Part shown: positions 42,522-52,380 of the stretch, piece after piece | Numbering within the stretch: the first letter of the stretch is position 1 | How the letters are laid out: each line of letters starts with the position of its first letter | Assembly: GCF_963548695.1 (NCBI RefSeq) | Contig: NZ_CAUUWA010000004.1 | Span: 1-64,000 of the forward strand | DNA: 64,000 nucleotides | Reading direction: 5' to 3' | Source of the DNA: an uncultured Fretibacterium sp. | GTDB lineage: Bacteria; Synergistota; Synergistia; Synergistales; Aminobacteriaceae | The notes under the pieces: model-generated | Seen by the model: the letters and a program-made list of their open reading frames with translations, nothing else | The model's database searches: none | What the model was told of the DNA's origin: nothing | Position numbers and translations under genes: made by a program

Positions 42522-43082
42522 ATGAAGAAGATGGGATTGTTGTTGGCCGTTCTTGCGGCGTTCCTGGCGGTGAGCCCCGCCCTGGCGGCGGACCTGCCCA
42601 AGGTGGAGACTCCGATGATTGCGACGACCTGCGGCCAGAGCCCCGGGGCCATGATGGTCAAGATGTCCTCCATGCAGGCGAAGGTCACCCCGGTCGAGGA
42701 CAGCAAGACGATCACCGCCGAGGAACTCGGGGGCAAGGAGTGCAAGACGCTCGTCGTGACCACGGGAACGAGCATGAAGGGCATGGGGGCGGCCGGCACC
42801 AACGTCGAAAAGGAGATTGCCCGCTGCAAGGCCCTGATCGAGGCGGCGAAGGCGAAGGGCATCCTGGTCATCGGCGCTCACGTCGAGGGCATGGCCCGGC
42901 GTACCGACGCCTCCGACGAGGCAACGATCAAGGCGATCATGCCGCTGGCCGACGTCATCCTGGTGATTCAGGACAGCGACAGCGATGGGTTCTTCACGAA
43001 CTACGCCAAGGAACTGGGCAAGGAGCTGATTGTCGTCAAGGATGCCCTGGGCATCGGCGCGAAGCTCGCGGAGATGAAGTAG
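42522..43082 (+). CDS. Exported DUF6305-like protein
   Basis: 186 residues. A clear signal peptide (MKKMGLLLAVLAAFLAVSPA, site ALA) precedes a mature ~160-residue alpha/beta domain. Recognisable segments are TTCGQSPGAMMVKM, TLVVTTGTSMKGMGAAGTNV and IGAHVEGMARRTDASDEAT, which I associate with the DUF6305 family of unknown function. It is presumably periplasmic. Because it heads a unit with a permease, it may act as a substrate-binding or chaperone component (inference). The ATG at 42522 is preceded by GGAGAGAAAGG. An in-frame upstream start is less likely because the signal peptide begins here. Confidence 0.75.
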   Translation: MKKMGLLLAVLAAFLAVSPALAADLPKVETPMIATTCGQSPGAMMVKMSSMQAKVTPVEDSKTITAEELGGKECKTLVVTTGTSMKGMGAAGTNVEKEIARCKALIEAAKAKGILVIGAHVEGMARRTDASDEATIKAIMPLADVILVIQDSDSDGFFTNYAKELGKELIVVKDALGIGAKLAEMK

Positions 43083-43176
43083 GGAAGCGAGGAGAATCGA
43101 GGGGAAGGGGGACCGAAGGAAACCCGTTCCCCTTTTTTCCTGTCCGCCCTTTTTCCTGTTCGGAAGGGAGAACCCG

Positions 43177-44475
43177 ATGTACGATCATGCTTATATCATC
43201 CTGGGGATTGTCGTCGCCGTCTTTCTGATCGCGAAGGCGCTGCGGCTGTCCACGGAGCTTTCCATGCTGGCCTCGGCCATCGCCGCCGCCGCCTACCACG
43301 GTGCGGTCTGGTCGGGGGAGGTTCCCATACGGCACCTCGTCGAAGGGACCTTTACGTATTTCGACGTCTGTCTGATCTTCATCAGCGCCACGTTCTTCAT
43401 GGCCCTGGTCAAGGACTCGGGGGGAGTGGCCTTCATCGTCCGGCGCATCGTCGGCGCGTTCCGCACGCAGCGGGTCATCTGCCTCCTGCTGCTGACCCTG
43501 GTGATGCTGATCCCCGGCGCCCTGACGGGCTCGGGGGCGACGAGCGTCCTGACGGTCGGCGCCCTGGTCGGCTCCGTGCTGACCGCCATGGGGGTGGACG
43601 ATACCCGAAAGACCGCGGCGATCTTCATGACCGCCGCCATGAGCGCCGCCGCGCCCCCCATCAACCTTTGGGCCATGATGGCCGCCGCCGGGGCCAACAT
43701 GCCCTATATCGGCTTCAACGGCCCCCTGGCCGTGCTCTCGATATCCGGGGCCCTGTTCTCCATGTTCTGGCTGGCCGGGAGGGGCGGCGCCCCCGTGGAC
43801 GAGAACGTCATGGAGCGCCTTCCCCAGCCGCCCGAGCGCATGAATTGGCTGCGCGTCCTGACGCCGTTCGTGGTCTTTACCGCGCTGCTGCTGGCGGGGC
43901 GCGTCCGGCCGTTCGACTTCCCCATCCTGGGGCTGCCGATGATCTTCATGATCTCCGCGTTCGTCGTCTGGCTGCTCTCCCCGGTGAAGCTCGCCGTCTG
44001 GGACATCCTGACTCAGACGGTGCGCAACCTGCTGCCGTTGGTGGGTATCATGGTCGTTGTCGGGGCGCTGATCCAGGTGCTGGCGCTCTCCGGCGCGCGC
44101 GGGGTCATCTCGCTCCGCGTGGTGGTCCTTCCCCTGAAGGTGCTCTTCGCGACGCTCTTCATCATCCTGCCCGTCTCGGAGGGCATCCTGCAGTACGCGG
44201 TGGCTCCGCTGCTGGGCGTGCCCCTGATCATGCTGTTCAACATGAAGGGTATGGACGTCATCGTCGCCCTCTCCGCGATGTCGGTGCTCTGGCCCATTGG
44301 GGACTGCCTGCCCCCGACGGCGGTCGTCGGGCGTGCCTCGGTGATGGAGTTGGACTACAAGGGACGCTATTTCGGCGAGTTCGTCGTGGCCTGCCTCGTG
44401 CCCATGGCGTTCGTCGCGATCTGCTGCACGCTGTTCCTGGTCTACAGCAAGCAGCTCGCCTTCCTGACCCTGTAG
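43177..44475 (+). CDS. DctM-like permease (TRAP large-subunit/IT-superfamily)
   Basis: A 432-residue inner-membrane transporter with about 12 helices, related to the DctM large subunit of TRAP carriers and other ion-transporter-superfamily permeases. Gly/Ser-rich re-entrant-loop motifs occur in each half (PGALTGSGATSVLTVGALVG; SAAAPPINLWAMMAAAG; later PIGDCLPPTAVVG). No DctQ or DctP gene is adjacent. Instead a 59-residue membrane protein follows and an exported DUF6305-like protein precedes. The substrate may be an acylated amino acid, given the deacylase downstream (inference). GGAAGGGAG precedes the ATG. Confidence 0.85.
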   Translation: MYDHAYIILGIVVAVFLIAKALRLSTELSMLASAIAAAAYHGAVWSGEVPIRHLVEGTFTYFDVCLIFISATFFMALVKDSGGVAFIVRRIVGAFRTQRVICLLLLTLVMLIPGALTGSGATSVLTVGALVGSVLTAMGVDDTRKTAAIFMTAAMSAAAPPINLWAMMAAAGANMPYIGFNGPLAVLSISGALFSMFWLAGRGGAPVDENVMERLPQPPERMNWLRVLTPFVVFTALLLAGRVRPFDFPILGLPMIFMISAFVVWLLSPVKLAVWDILTQTVRNLLPLVGIMVVVGALIQVLALSGARGVISLRVVVLPLKVLFATLFIILPVSEGILQYAVAPLLGVPLIMLFNMKGMDVIVALSAMSVLWPIGDCLPPTAVVGRASVMELDYKGRYFGEFVVACLVPMAFVAICCTLFLVYSKQLAFLTL

Positions 44476-44515
44476 CCGCAGTACGCCCGGGGCTTGAATT
44501 TGGAGGTTTGAAACG

Positions 44516-44695
44516 ATGAACGACGCTTTGATGATCTTTGTCAACCAGGTAATCAACTACGGCTACTACGCCATGACGCTGCTCTTTGCGTGCGCCCTGG
44601 CGTGGAACTTCAAGAGGACCCGGAACGCCCAGGAAGCGGTGCTCTACGCGGTGATCCTCATCCCGTTCGTGCTGCGCTTCCTGCACATCAAGTAG
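44516..44695 (+). CDS. Small membrane protein, 59 residues
   Basis: The reading frame begins MNDALMIFVNQVINYGYYAM and ends LIPFVLRFLHIK. Two hydrophobic helices (about 12-32 and 42-56) flank a basic turn (NFKRTRNAQE). GGAGG nine bases upstream of the ATG and the tight spacing (40 bp after the permease, 12 bp before the deacylase) support it as a real gene. It is likely an accessory subunit of the permease. No family is recognised. Confidence 0.75.
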   Translation: MNDALMIFVNQVINYGYYAMTLLFACALAWNFKRTRNAQEAVLYAVILIPFVLRFLHIK

Positions 44696-44707
44696 GGGGC
44701 CGGGACG

Positions 44708-45913
44708 ATGGAGAAGAAAATGGACGAGAAGATGGACGGAAAAGTGGGTTCGGGGACGAACGCGATCAAGGTTCTGGCGCTCGTCGTCTGCGCCCTGGCC
44801 GCAGGGTGGGGCGCGCTCGAGTTCTACGGGATGCGGAACTACAAGGAGACGGTGGTCCTGGGCCCCGGGGTGACCGAGGTCCAGAAGCTCAGCCGGTACG
44901 AGCCCTCCCTGGCCGGAACTGTCAATGACTGCAACATCTACATCCTTGATAGCGGCAAGCCCGGCGGCACCGTGCTGGCGATCGGGGGGACCCACCCCGA
45001 GGAGCCGGCCTCGAACCTCTCCGCGCAGGTTCTGGTCGAGAACGCGCGCGTGGAGTCCGGGCGGTTGATCGTCGTGACCCGGGCCAACACCAGCGGGTCG
45101 CAGTACTCCCGCAACGGGGAGGCCTACCCCAGTCTCTATGACATCAAGACCCCATGGGGCAAGAAGACGTGGCGCCTGGGCGATCGCACCGGGAGCCCCC
45201 TGGACTCCTGGCCGGACCCCGAGGTCTACCTGCACTATCCCAGCCGCCAGATGCTGGCTTATATGGACATCCGCAACTTGAACCGGTGTTGGCCGGGGCG
45301 ACCCAACGGCCTGCTGGTCGAGCGTACGACCTACGGCCTGGCGCAGATGATCCGCGCCCAGAAGGTCGACGTGGCCATCGACTTTCACGAGGCGGAGCTG
45401 GAGTACCCGGTCGAGAACACGATCGTCGCTCACGAGAAGGCCCAGGAGGTCGCGGCCATGGCTAAGATGATCCTGACGGCGCAGGAGTTCGAGGTCCCGA
45501 TCGGCATGGAGTTCTCCCCCACGACGCTGCACGGCCTGTCGCACCGCGAGATCGGCGACCACACGCCCGCGATGTCCCTGCTCTTCGAGGTCGCGGAGCC
45601 CATGCTGGACCGCATCCGCGGCATCACCGACCAGAAGCTGCTGCTGGAGGGCAAGGACGAGTTCGTCATGGAGGCAGGCAAGCACGGGCTGCTCTACGCG
45701 CCCATGGACGAGAACGGCTGGCACATCGACGTCCGGGTCGGCCGTCATCTCTCGACGTTCCTCCAGTGCGTCGATACCTTCTCGATGATGAATCCGGACA
45801 GGGCCGTGGTCATCACCGAGGTACCCCGCTACGCCGAGGTGAAGGAGAAGTCCGTGGGGGCGTTCTTCCATGACCCGTCTCTGGCCTCGGCGGAGCGAGT
45901 GGCGTTCGACTGA
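44708..45913 (+). CDS. Membrane-anchored aspartoacylase/succinylglutamate-desuccinylase-like deacylase
   Basis: 401 residues. A cytoplasmic N-tail and one membrane helix (about 20-40, AIKVLALVVCALAAGWGALEF) are followed by an M14-type zinc hydrolase domain. The first zinc motif is GGTHPEEPAS (HxxE) and a later DFHEAELEYP supplies the third His, as in AstE/aspartoacylase enzymes that remove acyl groups from N-acyl amino acids. The catalytic domain is predicted to face the periplasm. It is the last gene of the DUF6305-permease-small protein unit. GGGGG lies before the ATG at 44708. Confidence 0.85.
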   Translation: MEKKMDEKMDGKVGSGTNAIKVLALVVCALAAGWGALEFYGMRNYKETVVLGPGVTEVQKLSRYEPSLAGTVNDCNIYILDSGKPGGTVLAIGGTHPEEPASNLSAQVLVENARVESGRLIVVTRANTSGSQYSRNGEAYPSLYDIKTPWGKKTWRLGDRTGSPLDSWPDPEVYLHYPSRQMLAYMDIRNLNRCWPGRPNGLLVERTTYGLAQMIRAQKVDVAIDFHEAELEYPVENTIVAHEKAQEVAAMAKMILTAQEFEVPIGMEFSPTTLHGLSHREIGDHTPAMSLLFEVAEPMLDRIRGITDQKLLLEGKDEFVMEAGKHGLLYAPMDENGWHIDVRVGRHLSTFLQCVDTFSMMNPDRAVVITEVPRYAEVKEKSVGAFFHDPSLASAERVAFD

Positions 45914-45948
45914 CGCCGTCGGGCGTCCGTCGGTTTGCTTTCCCCTTC

Positions 45949-46053
45949 CCGCTGGGAAGGACGGTTGATTCCAGGGACCGAAGGTTTGCAAAGCCGACAA
46001 GGCAAACCTTGTTCAAGACCTGACGGTCTTGAAGAGGCGGTCATCTGCTTAAA
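45949..46053 (-). repeat. Hairpin cluster and left 42-bp inverted repeat of the C69 cassette
   Basis: Hairpins follow one another: TTCCC/GGGAA near 45949, AAGGTTTGC/GCAAACCTT (45981-45989, 46002-46010) and TTCAAGACC/GGTCTTGAA (46012-46020, 46025-46033). The last, with its tail GAGGCGGTCATCTGCTTAAA (46034-46053), is a 42-bp element repeated in inverted orientation at 49512-49553 with 41 of 42 bases matching. It abuts the ribosome site of the first C69 gene. The 45914-46065 gap holds no gene. Confidence 0.85.
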
Positions 46054-46065
46054 GGAGGTTTTTTT

Positions 46066-47715
46066 ATGTTCAGTAGGATGAAGAAGCTGGTTGTCTGTTG
46101 CGGCGCAATAGGGGTCCTTCTCGTCGCCGGGAGCGCCTTGGCTTGCACCACCACCATGGTGGGCAAGAAGGCGTCGGTGGACGGCTCCGCGATGGTGAGC
46201 CACACCGTCGACGGGTGGTACGACCACAGGATACGCATCGTCCCGGGCGGCAAGCACAAGAAGGGCGAGATGGTCCCGATCGAGAAGAACATCTGCTACC
46301 AGACGATGCCCACGAAGCCTCTGATCAAGATGGGCGAGATCCCTCAGGCCGAGGTCACCTACACCTATTTTCATGTCGGCTATCCCTTCATGAACGAGCA
46401 TCAGCTCATGATCGGAGAGTCCACGTGGGGCGGTCGGGAGGAGACCTTCTGCGATGCGGGCTGGATGGTGATCGAGCAGCTTCAGGTCCTGGCGCTCCAG
46501 AGGACGAAGACGGCCCGCGAGGCCATCAAGCTGATGGGCGAGCTGGCGGAGAAGTACGGCTACGGGGACTCCGGTGAGGCCCTGGCGATCGCGGACCCCG
46601 AGGAGGTCTGGCTGTTCGAGATCTGCGGCCCCGGCCCGCTCTGGAAGCCCGGGAGCGACAAGCCGGGCGCCAACTGGGTGGCGCGCCGCATCCCCGACGA
46701 CTGCATCAGCGTCATCGCCAACCGCGCCCGCATCGGCGAGATCGACTGGGACGACAAGGAGAACTTCATGTACTCCGAGAACGTCAAGGACTTCGCCAAG
46801 GAACAGGGGTGGTGGAAGGAGGGCGAGCCGTTTGTCTATCGCCTCGCCTATGACGACCCGGATGCCCAGAGGCACTACCCGATCTGCGGACGCAGGGAGT
46901 GGCGCTTCTTCGACCTCTTCGCCCCCTCTCAGAAGCTGAGTCCCACGGCGGGCATCTACCCGCTCTTCGTCAAGCCGGACGAGAAGCTCTCCGTGAAGGA
47001 CATCATTCGCCTGAACCGGGATTCCTACGAGGGGACGCCCTATGACCTCAGCAAGACCCTGGCCGGCGGGCCGTTCGAGTGCCCGGTCTACTACAGGGCG
47101 AACTCGGACCAGCGTCCCGAGGGGCTGAAGTCCGTCTATTGGGAGCGCAATATCTCGGTCTACAGGGCCTCCTACACGTTCGTCTCCCAGTCCCGCAGTT
47201 GGCTTCCGGACCCGATCGGCGGAGTCCTCTGGTTCAGTGAGGACATGGCCTCCACGTCGGTGTACATGCCCATCTACTGCGGCGTGACCTCCGTGCCGCA
47301 GGCCTATTCCGAGGGCAAGCGGCACGTCTTCGATCGCAGCTCCGCCTGGTGGGCGTTCAACTTCGTCTCGAATTGGGCGAACCTCAAGTACAACTACATG
47401 ATCAAGGACATCAACGCGGAGCAGAACCGCATCGAGAACGCGCTGTTCTCGGGCCAGAAGTCCGTCGAGGAGAAGGCCCAGGAGCTCTACAAACAGTCCC
47501 CCAAGAAGGCCGCGGAGTACCTTACGAAGTACTGCTCCGAGAACATGGACAAGATCGTCAAGGATTGGTGGAAACTGTCCGAGCATCTGATCGGGAAGTA
47601 CTGCGACGGCTACGTCATGACCGAGGAGGGCGACCAGGAGAACGCGGGGCTTCCGGAGTCCTGGCTGAAGGCCGTGAACTACGGAGCGACGTCCAATCCC
47701 GACGATCCGAAGTAG
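46066..47715 (+). CDS. Secreted C69-family (U34) dipeptidase, paralogue 1
   Basis: A 549-residue N-terminal-nucleophile hydrolase of peptidase family C69. The signal peptide (MFSRMKKLVVCCGAIGVLLV) ends ALA-C27. Cys27 becomes the mature N-terminal nucleophile, followed by the family pattern TTTMVGKKASVDGSAMV. The NREARIGEID-like region and the GESTWGGREET segment are typical. It probably trims dipeptides in the periplasm or outside the cell for amino-acid fermentation. AAAGGAGG precedes the ATG. The codon use is strongly GC-rich. A close paralogue follows 128 bp downstream. Confidence 0.92.
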   Translation: MFSRMKKLVVCCGAIGVLLVAGSALACTTTMVGKKASVDGSAMVSHTVDGWYDHRIRIVPGGKHKKGEMVPIEKNICYQTMPTKPLIKMGEIPQAEVTYTYFHVGYPFMNEHQLMIGESTWGGREETFCDAGWMVIEQLQVLALQRTKTAREAIKLMGELAEKYGYGDSGEALAIADPEEVWLFEICGPGPLWKPGSDKPGANWVARRIPDDCISVIANRARIGEIDWDDKENFMYSENVKDFAKEQGWWKEGEPFVYRLAYDDPDAQRHYPICGRREWRFFDLFAPSQKLSPTAGIYPLFVKPDEKLSVKDIIRLNRDSYEGTPYDLSKTLAGGPFECPVYYRANSDQRPEGLKSVYWERNISVYRASYTFVSQSRSWLPDPIGGVLWFSEDMASTSVYMPIYCGVTSVPQAYSEGKRHVFDRSSAWWAFNFVSNWANLKYNYMIKDINAEQNRIENALFSGQKSVEEKAQELYKQSPKKAAEYLTKYCSENMDKIVKDWWKLSEHLIGKYCDGYVMTEEGDQENAGLPESWLKAVNYGATSNPDDPK

Positions 47716-47843
47716 AACCGGGGCCGAAAGCGGACTCGGGATCGGCGCCCCGCGGTGCGCGTGGGGACGCGTTGGAACTTGAGCGTATTGCGGCCCCGCT
47801 CCTATGGGGCAGCGGGGCCGACATTGAACGGGAGGTAGAGATC

Positions 47844-49481
47844 ATGAGGTCAAGCATGAGGGTTTTTGTTCTGGGTGTGGTGCTGTGCCTGACGATGGCC
47901 GGCGCGGCGCTGGCGTGCACGTCGGTGATGGTGGGCAAGAAGGCGACGGCCGACGGGTCCGTGCTGGTGTCCTACACCTGCGACGGCTGGTATGACGCCA
48001 GGCTGGACATTCGCCATGGCGGCAAGCACAAGAAGGGGGAGATGGTTCCCGTCTATAAGAATGTTTGCTACCAGACTAAGCCAAATACCCCGCTAGTCAA
48101 GGTGGGGGAGATCCCCCAGGTTGAGGAGACTTACACCTATTTCCACCTGGGTTACCCCATCATGAACGAGAAGTCCGTGGTGATGGGCGAGTACACATGG
48201 CTGGGTCGTGAGGAGAACGAGTGCCAAAAAGGATGGTTCATGATCGAGGAGCTTCAGTCCTTTGCCCTGCAGCGCGCTGCTACGGCCCGCGAGGCTATTG
48301 AGGTTATGGGCGAGCTGGCGGAGAAGTACGGTTATGGCGACGGCGGCGAGGCCCTTACGGTCGGCGACAAGGACGAGATCTGGCTGTTCGAGATCACAGG
48401 CCCCGGTCCCCTCTGGACGCCGGAGTCCGGCAAACCCGGCGCGGTCTGGGCCGCGGTGCGCTGCCCGGACGACAGCTACGCGATGGGCTCCAACCGCTCT
48501 CGCATCGCGGAGATCGACTTCAACGACAAGGATAACTATATGTATTCATCCAACGTCAAGTCCTTCGCCGAGGAGCAGGGTTGGTGGAAGGAGGGCGAGC
48601 CCTTCGTCTTCCACAAGCTCTACAATCCTCAGCCCTACGGCTCCCCCTACTACCAGCAGCGCCGCGAGTGGCGGGCCTACAATCTGTTGTCCCCCAGCGT
48701 GAAGCTGGCGGAGGATGCGGCCGAGCAGTACCCGCTGTTCCAGAAGCCCGACAAGCCGGTAACGCCCCAGGATCTGATGGCGCTCTGCCGTGACGTTCTG
48801 GAGGGGACGCGTTTCGATATGACCAAAGGGCTGGATGCAGGGCCGTTCGGCTCTCCGACCCGCTACGCTTTGACGAAGGACCAGAAGCCTGAGGGGCGTA
48901 AGGACAATGACTGGAACCGAACGATCAACATTTTCCGCTGTTTCTACAGCTTTATTGGCCAGGTGCGCGATACTCTGCCCGAGCCCCTGGCGGCGGTCGC
49001 CTGGCTGGGGTATGATCAGCCTATCACGACGTGCTACGTACCCGTTTACGCTGGCACGCAGAAGGTCCCGGACACTTATATGAATGCCGATCCCAAGAAG
49101 TTCGACACGAATTCTACCTGGTGGGCATTCAACTTCACAGCCAACTGGGCGGACCTGCGTTTCAACGCTATGATCGAGGACATCCGTGCCGAGCAGAAGC
49201 GCCTTGAGGGTAAGTTCTTCGCGGAGCAGGCCGACTTCGAGAAGAAGGCCGCCGAGCTCTACAAGAAGGACCCCAAGAAAGCGTCCGAGATGATTACGAA
49301 GCATGTTGACAGCTATATGGAAGAGGTCCACAAGGATTGGTGGACCTTGGCGTGGCATCTTGTGTCCAAGTACTGGGATGGCTATGAGACGACCCAGGAG
49401 AAGCAGACTGTTCTCGGCTATCCGACGGACTGGCTGAAGGCCGTCGGGTTCGGGGATCAGGACGCCGAGCCGAAGAAATAA
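47844..49481 (+). CDS. Secreted C69-family (U34) dipeptidase, paralogue 2
   Basis: A 545-residue protein, homologous along its whole length to the preceding gene. The signal peptide ends ALA-C25, with Cys25 as the predicted Ntn nucleophile (CTSVMVGKKATADGSVLV). Conserved blocks shared with the first copy include GKHKKGEMVP and EQGWWKEGEPFV. Codon choice is visibly less GC-biased (many T-ending codons), so it is not a recent duplicate. GGGAGG lies seven bases before ATG 47844. The coding frame is open upstream of this ATG but shows no homology there. It is followed by the right inverted repeat and a terminator. Confidence 0.92.
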   Translation: MRSSMRVFVLGVVLCLTMAGAALACTSVMVGKKATADGSVLVSYTCDGWYDARLDIRHGGKHKKGEMVPVYKNVCYQTKPNTPLVKVGEIPQVEETYTYFHLGYPIMNEKSVVMGEYTWLGREENECQKGWFMIEELQSFALQRAATAREAIEVMGELAEKYGYGDGGEALTVGDKDEIWLFEITGPGPLWTPESGKPGAVWAAVRCPDDSYAMGSNRSRIAEIDFNDKDNYMYSSNVKSFAEEQGWWKEGEPFVFHKLYNPQPYGSPYYQQRREWRAYNLLSPSVKLAEDAAEQYPLFQKPDKPVTPQDLMALCRDVLEGTRFDMTKGLDAGPFGSPTRYALTKDQKPEGRKDNDWNRTINIFRCFYSFIGQVRDTLPEPLAAVAWLGYDQPITTCYVPVYAGTQKVPDTYMNADPKKFDTNSTWWAFNFTANWADLRFNAMIEDIRAEQKRLEGKFFAEQADFEKKAAELYKKDPKKASEMITKHVDSYMEEVHKDWWTLAWHLVSKYWDGYETTQEKQTVLGYPTDWLKAVGFGDQDAEPKK

Positions 49482-49511
49482 TTTCAATATCTAAATCGTT
49501 CGTATGCCGCG

Positions 49512-49585
49512 TTTAAGCAGATGACCGCCTCTTCAAGACCGGCAGGTCTTGAATGGCGTGTCAGTCGTTTACGTCGACACGCGGT
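49512..49585 (+). repeat. Right 42-bp inverted repeat of the C69 cassette plus conserved hairpin
   Basis: TTTAAGCAGATGACCGCCTC followed by the hairpin TTCAAGACC/GGTCTTGAA (49512-49553) is the inverted partner of 46012-46053. It continues into GCGTGTC/GACACGC (49556-49562, 49576-49582). The same two-hairpin plan occurs at 12984-13055, where the core hairpin has a different sequence and the second stem is kept through a G-U pair. Confidence 0.85.
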
Positions 49586-49607
49586 ACGGTTACCGTGTTG
49601 TCGACGA

Positions 49608-49649
49608 GAGTTCGGGCCCCCCGGTTCAACCGGCGGGCCCGAACTCTTT
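49608..49649 (+). terminator. Terminator between the C69 genes and nudC
   Basis: A 12-bp stem GAGTTCGGGCCC (49608-49619) pairs with GGGCCCGAACTC (49635-49646). An inner CCGGTT/AACCGG stem lies within it, and TTT follows. It lies between convergent genes and could serve both strands. Confidence 0.8.
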
Positions 49650-49655
49650 GTCCGG

Positions 49656-50438
49656 TCACTTCCCATTGCCCGGATGCGCTGCGTTCCGTCCGCTCCCGCC
49701 CTGCCGCCGGACGAAGTCGTCGATCAGGCGGCGCGAGATGCTGAGCGGCGGCGGGACGTTGGGCAGGGCGTCGGGGGCGAACCATCCGGCCTCGTCCAGC
49801 TCCAGGCCGTCGGGGATGGCCTCGCCCGAGCTCCAGTGCGCCGTGAACCCCAGCATCAGGGACGAGGGAAAGGGCCAGGACTGGCTCCCGAAGTAGCGGA
49901 TGCCGCCGATCTCTATCCCGACCTCCTCGCGGACCTCGCGGACCACCGTCTGCTCCAGGCTCTCCCCCGGCTCGACGAACCCCGCAAGGACGCTGTACCG
50001 CTTTGCGGGCATGCTCCGGTTGTGCGCCAGAAGGAGCCGCCCGTCCCGTTCCACGGCGACGATGATCGCCGGGTGCAAGGGGGCGTAGAAGGCCCTGCCG
50101 CAGCCCGGGCAACTCAGGCCCCTGTCCTCCGTTCGGGCCTCCAGCGGTGCGGCGCAGAACGAGCAGAAGCGCATGGATCGGCGCCAGTTCATGTACTGGT
50201 AGGCCGCGCCGGCGCGGGCAAAGGCCTCCTCCCCGAAACGGTGCCATACGGCGCGCAGATCCAGCCACTCCGCCCCCCGCGCCTCGAAGTCCTCTCCGAC
50301 CTCGCACCAGGCGGTCAGGTCCTGCCAGGACCCCGGAAAGTCCAGGGAACAGCGCAGAACCTCGGACGGCCGGTCGGGCCAGTCGAAAGAACCGTCCCCG
50401 TTCCCGGCCAGGAGCGTGTTACCCTTGAAGATCAGCAT
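49656..50438 (-). CDS. nudC: NAD(H) pyrophosphatase (NudC)
   Basis: A 260-residue Nudix hydrolase that splits NAD(H) into NMN(H) and AMP and also removes NAD caps from RNA. The zinc ribbon has C92, C95, C110 and C113 (FCSFC ... CPGCG). The Nudix box starts GFVEPGESLEQTVVREVREE near residue 153. The NudC signature SQxWPFPxS is present as SQSWPFPSS. The start is ATG at 50438. It lies 22 bp after selB on the same strand, and pncB elsewhere in the window also acts on NAD. Confidence 0.92.
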   Translation of the reverse strand: MLIFKGNTLLAGNGDGSFDWPDRPSEVLRCSLDFPGSWQDLTAWCEVGEDFEARGAEWLDLRAVWHRFGEEAFARAGAAYQYMNWRRSMRFCSFCAAPLEARTEDRGLSCPGCGRAFYAPLHPAIIVAVERDGRLLLAHNRSMPAKRYSVLAGFVEPGESLEQTVVREVREEVGIEIGGIRYFGSQSWPFPSSLMLGFTAHWSSGEAIPDGLELDEAGWFAPDALPNVPPPLSISRRLIDDFVRRQGGSGRNAAHPGNGK

Positions 50439-50460
50439 TCAGCTTCGCATCTCCTTCACT

Positions 50461-52376
<1,916 letters not shown>

Positions 52377-52380
<4 letters not shown>

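Noticed and set aside
47349..47843. An N-terminal extension of the second C69 peptidase in the same frame
   Set aside because: It overlaps the end of the first peptidase gene in another frame. A signal peptide and ribosome site define the start at 47844.
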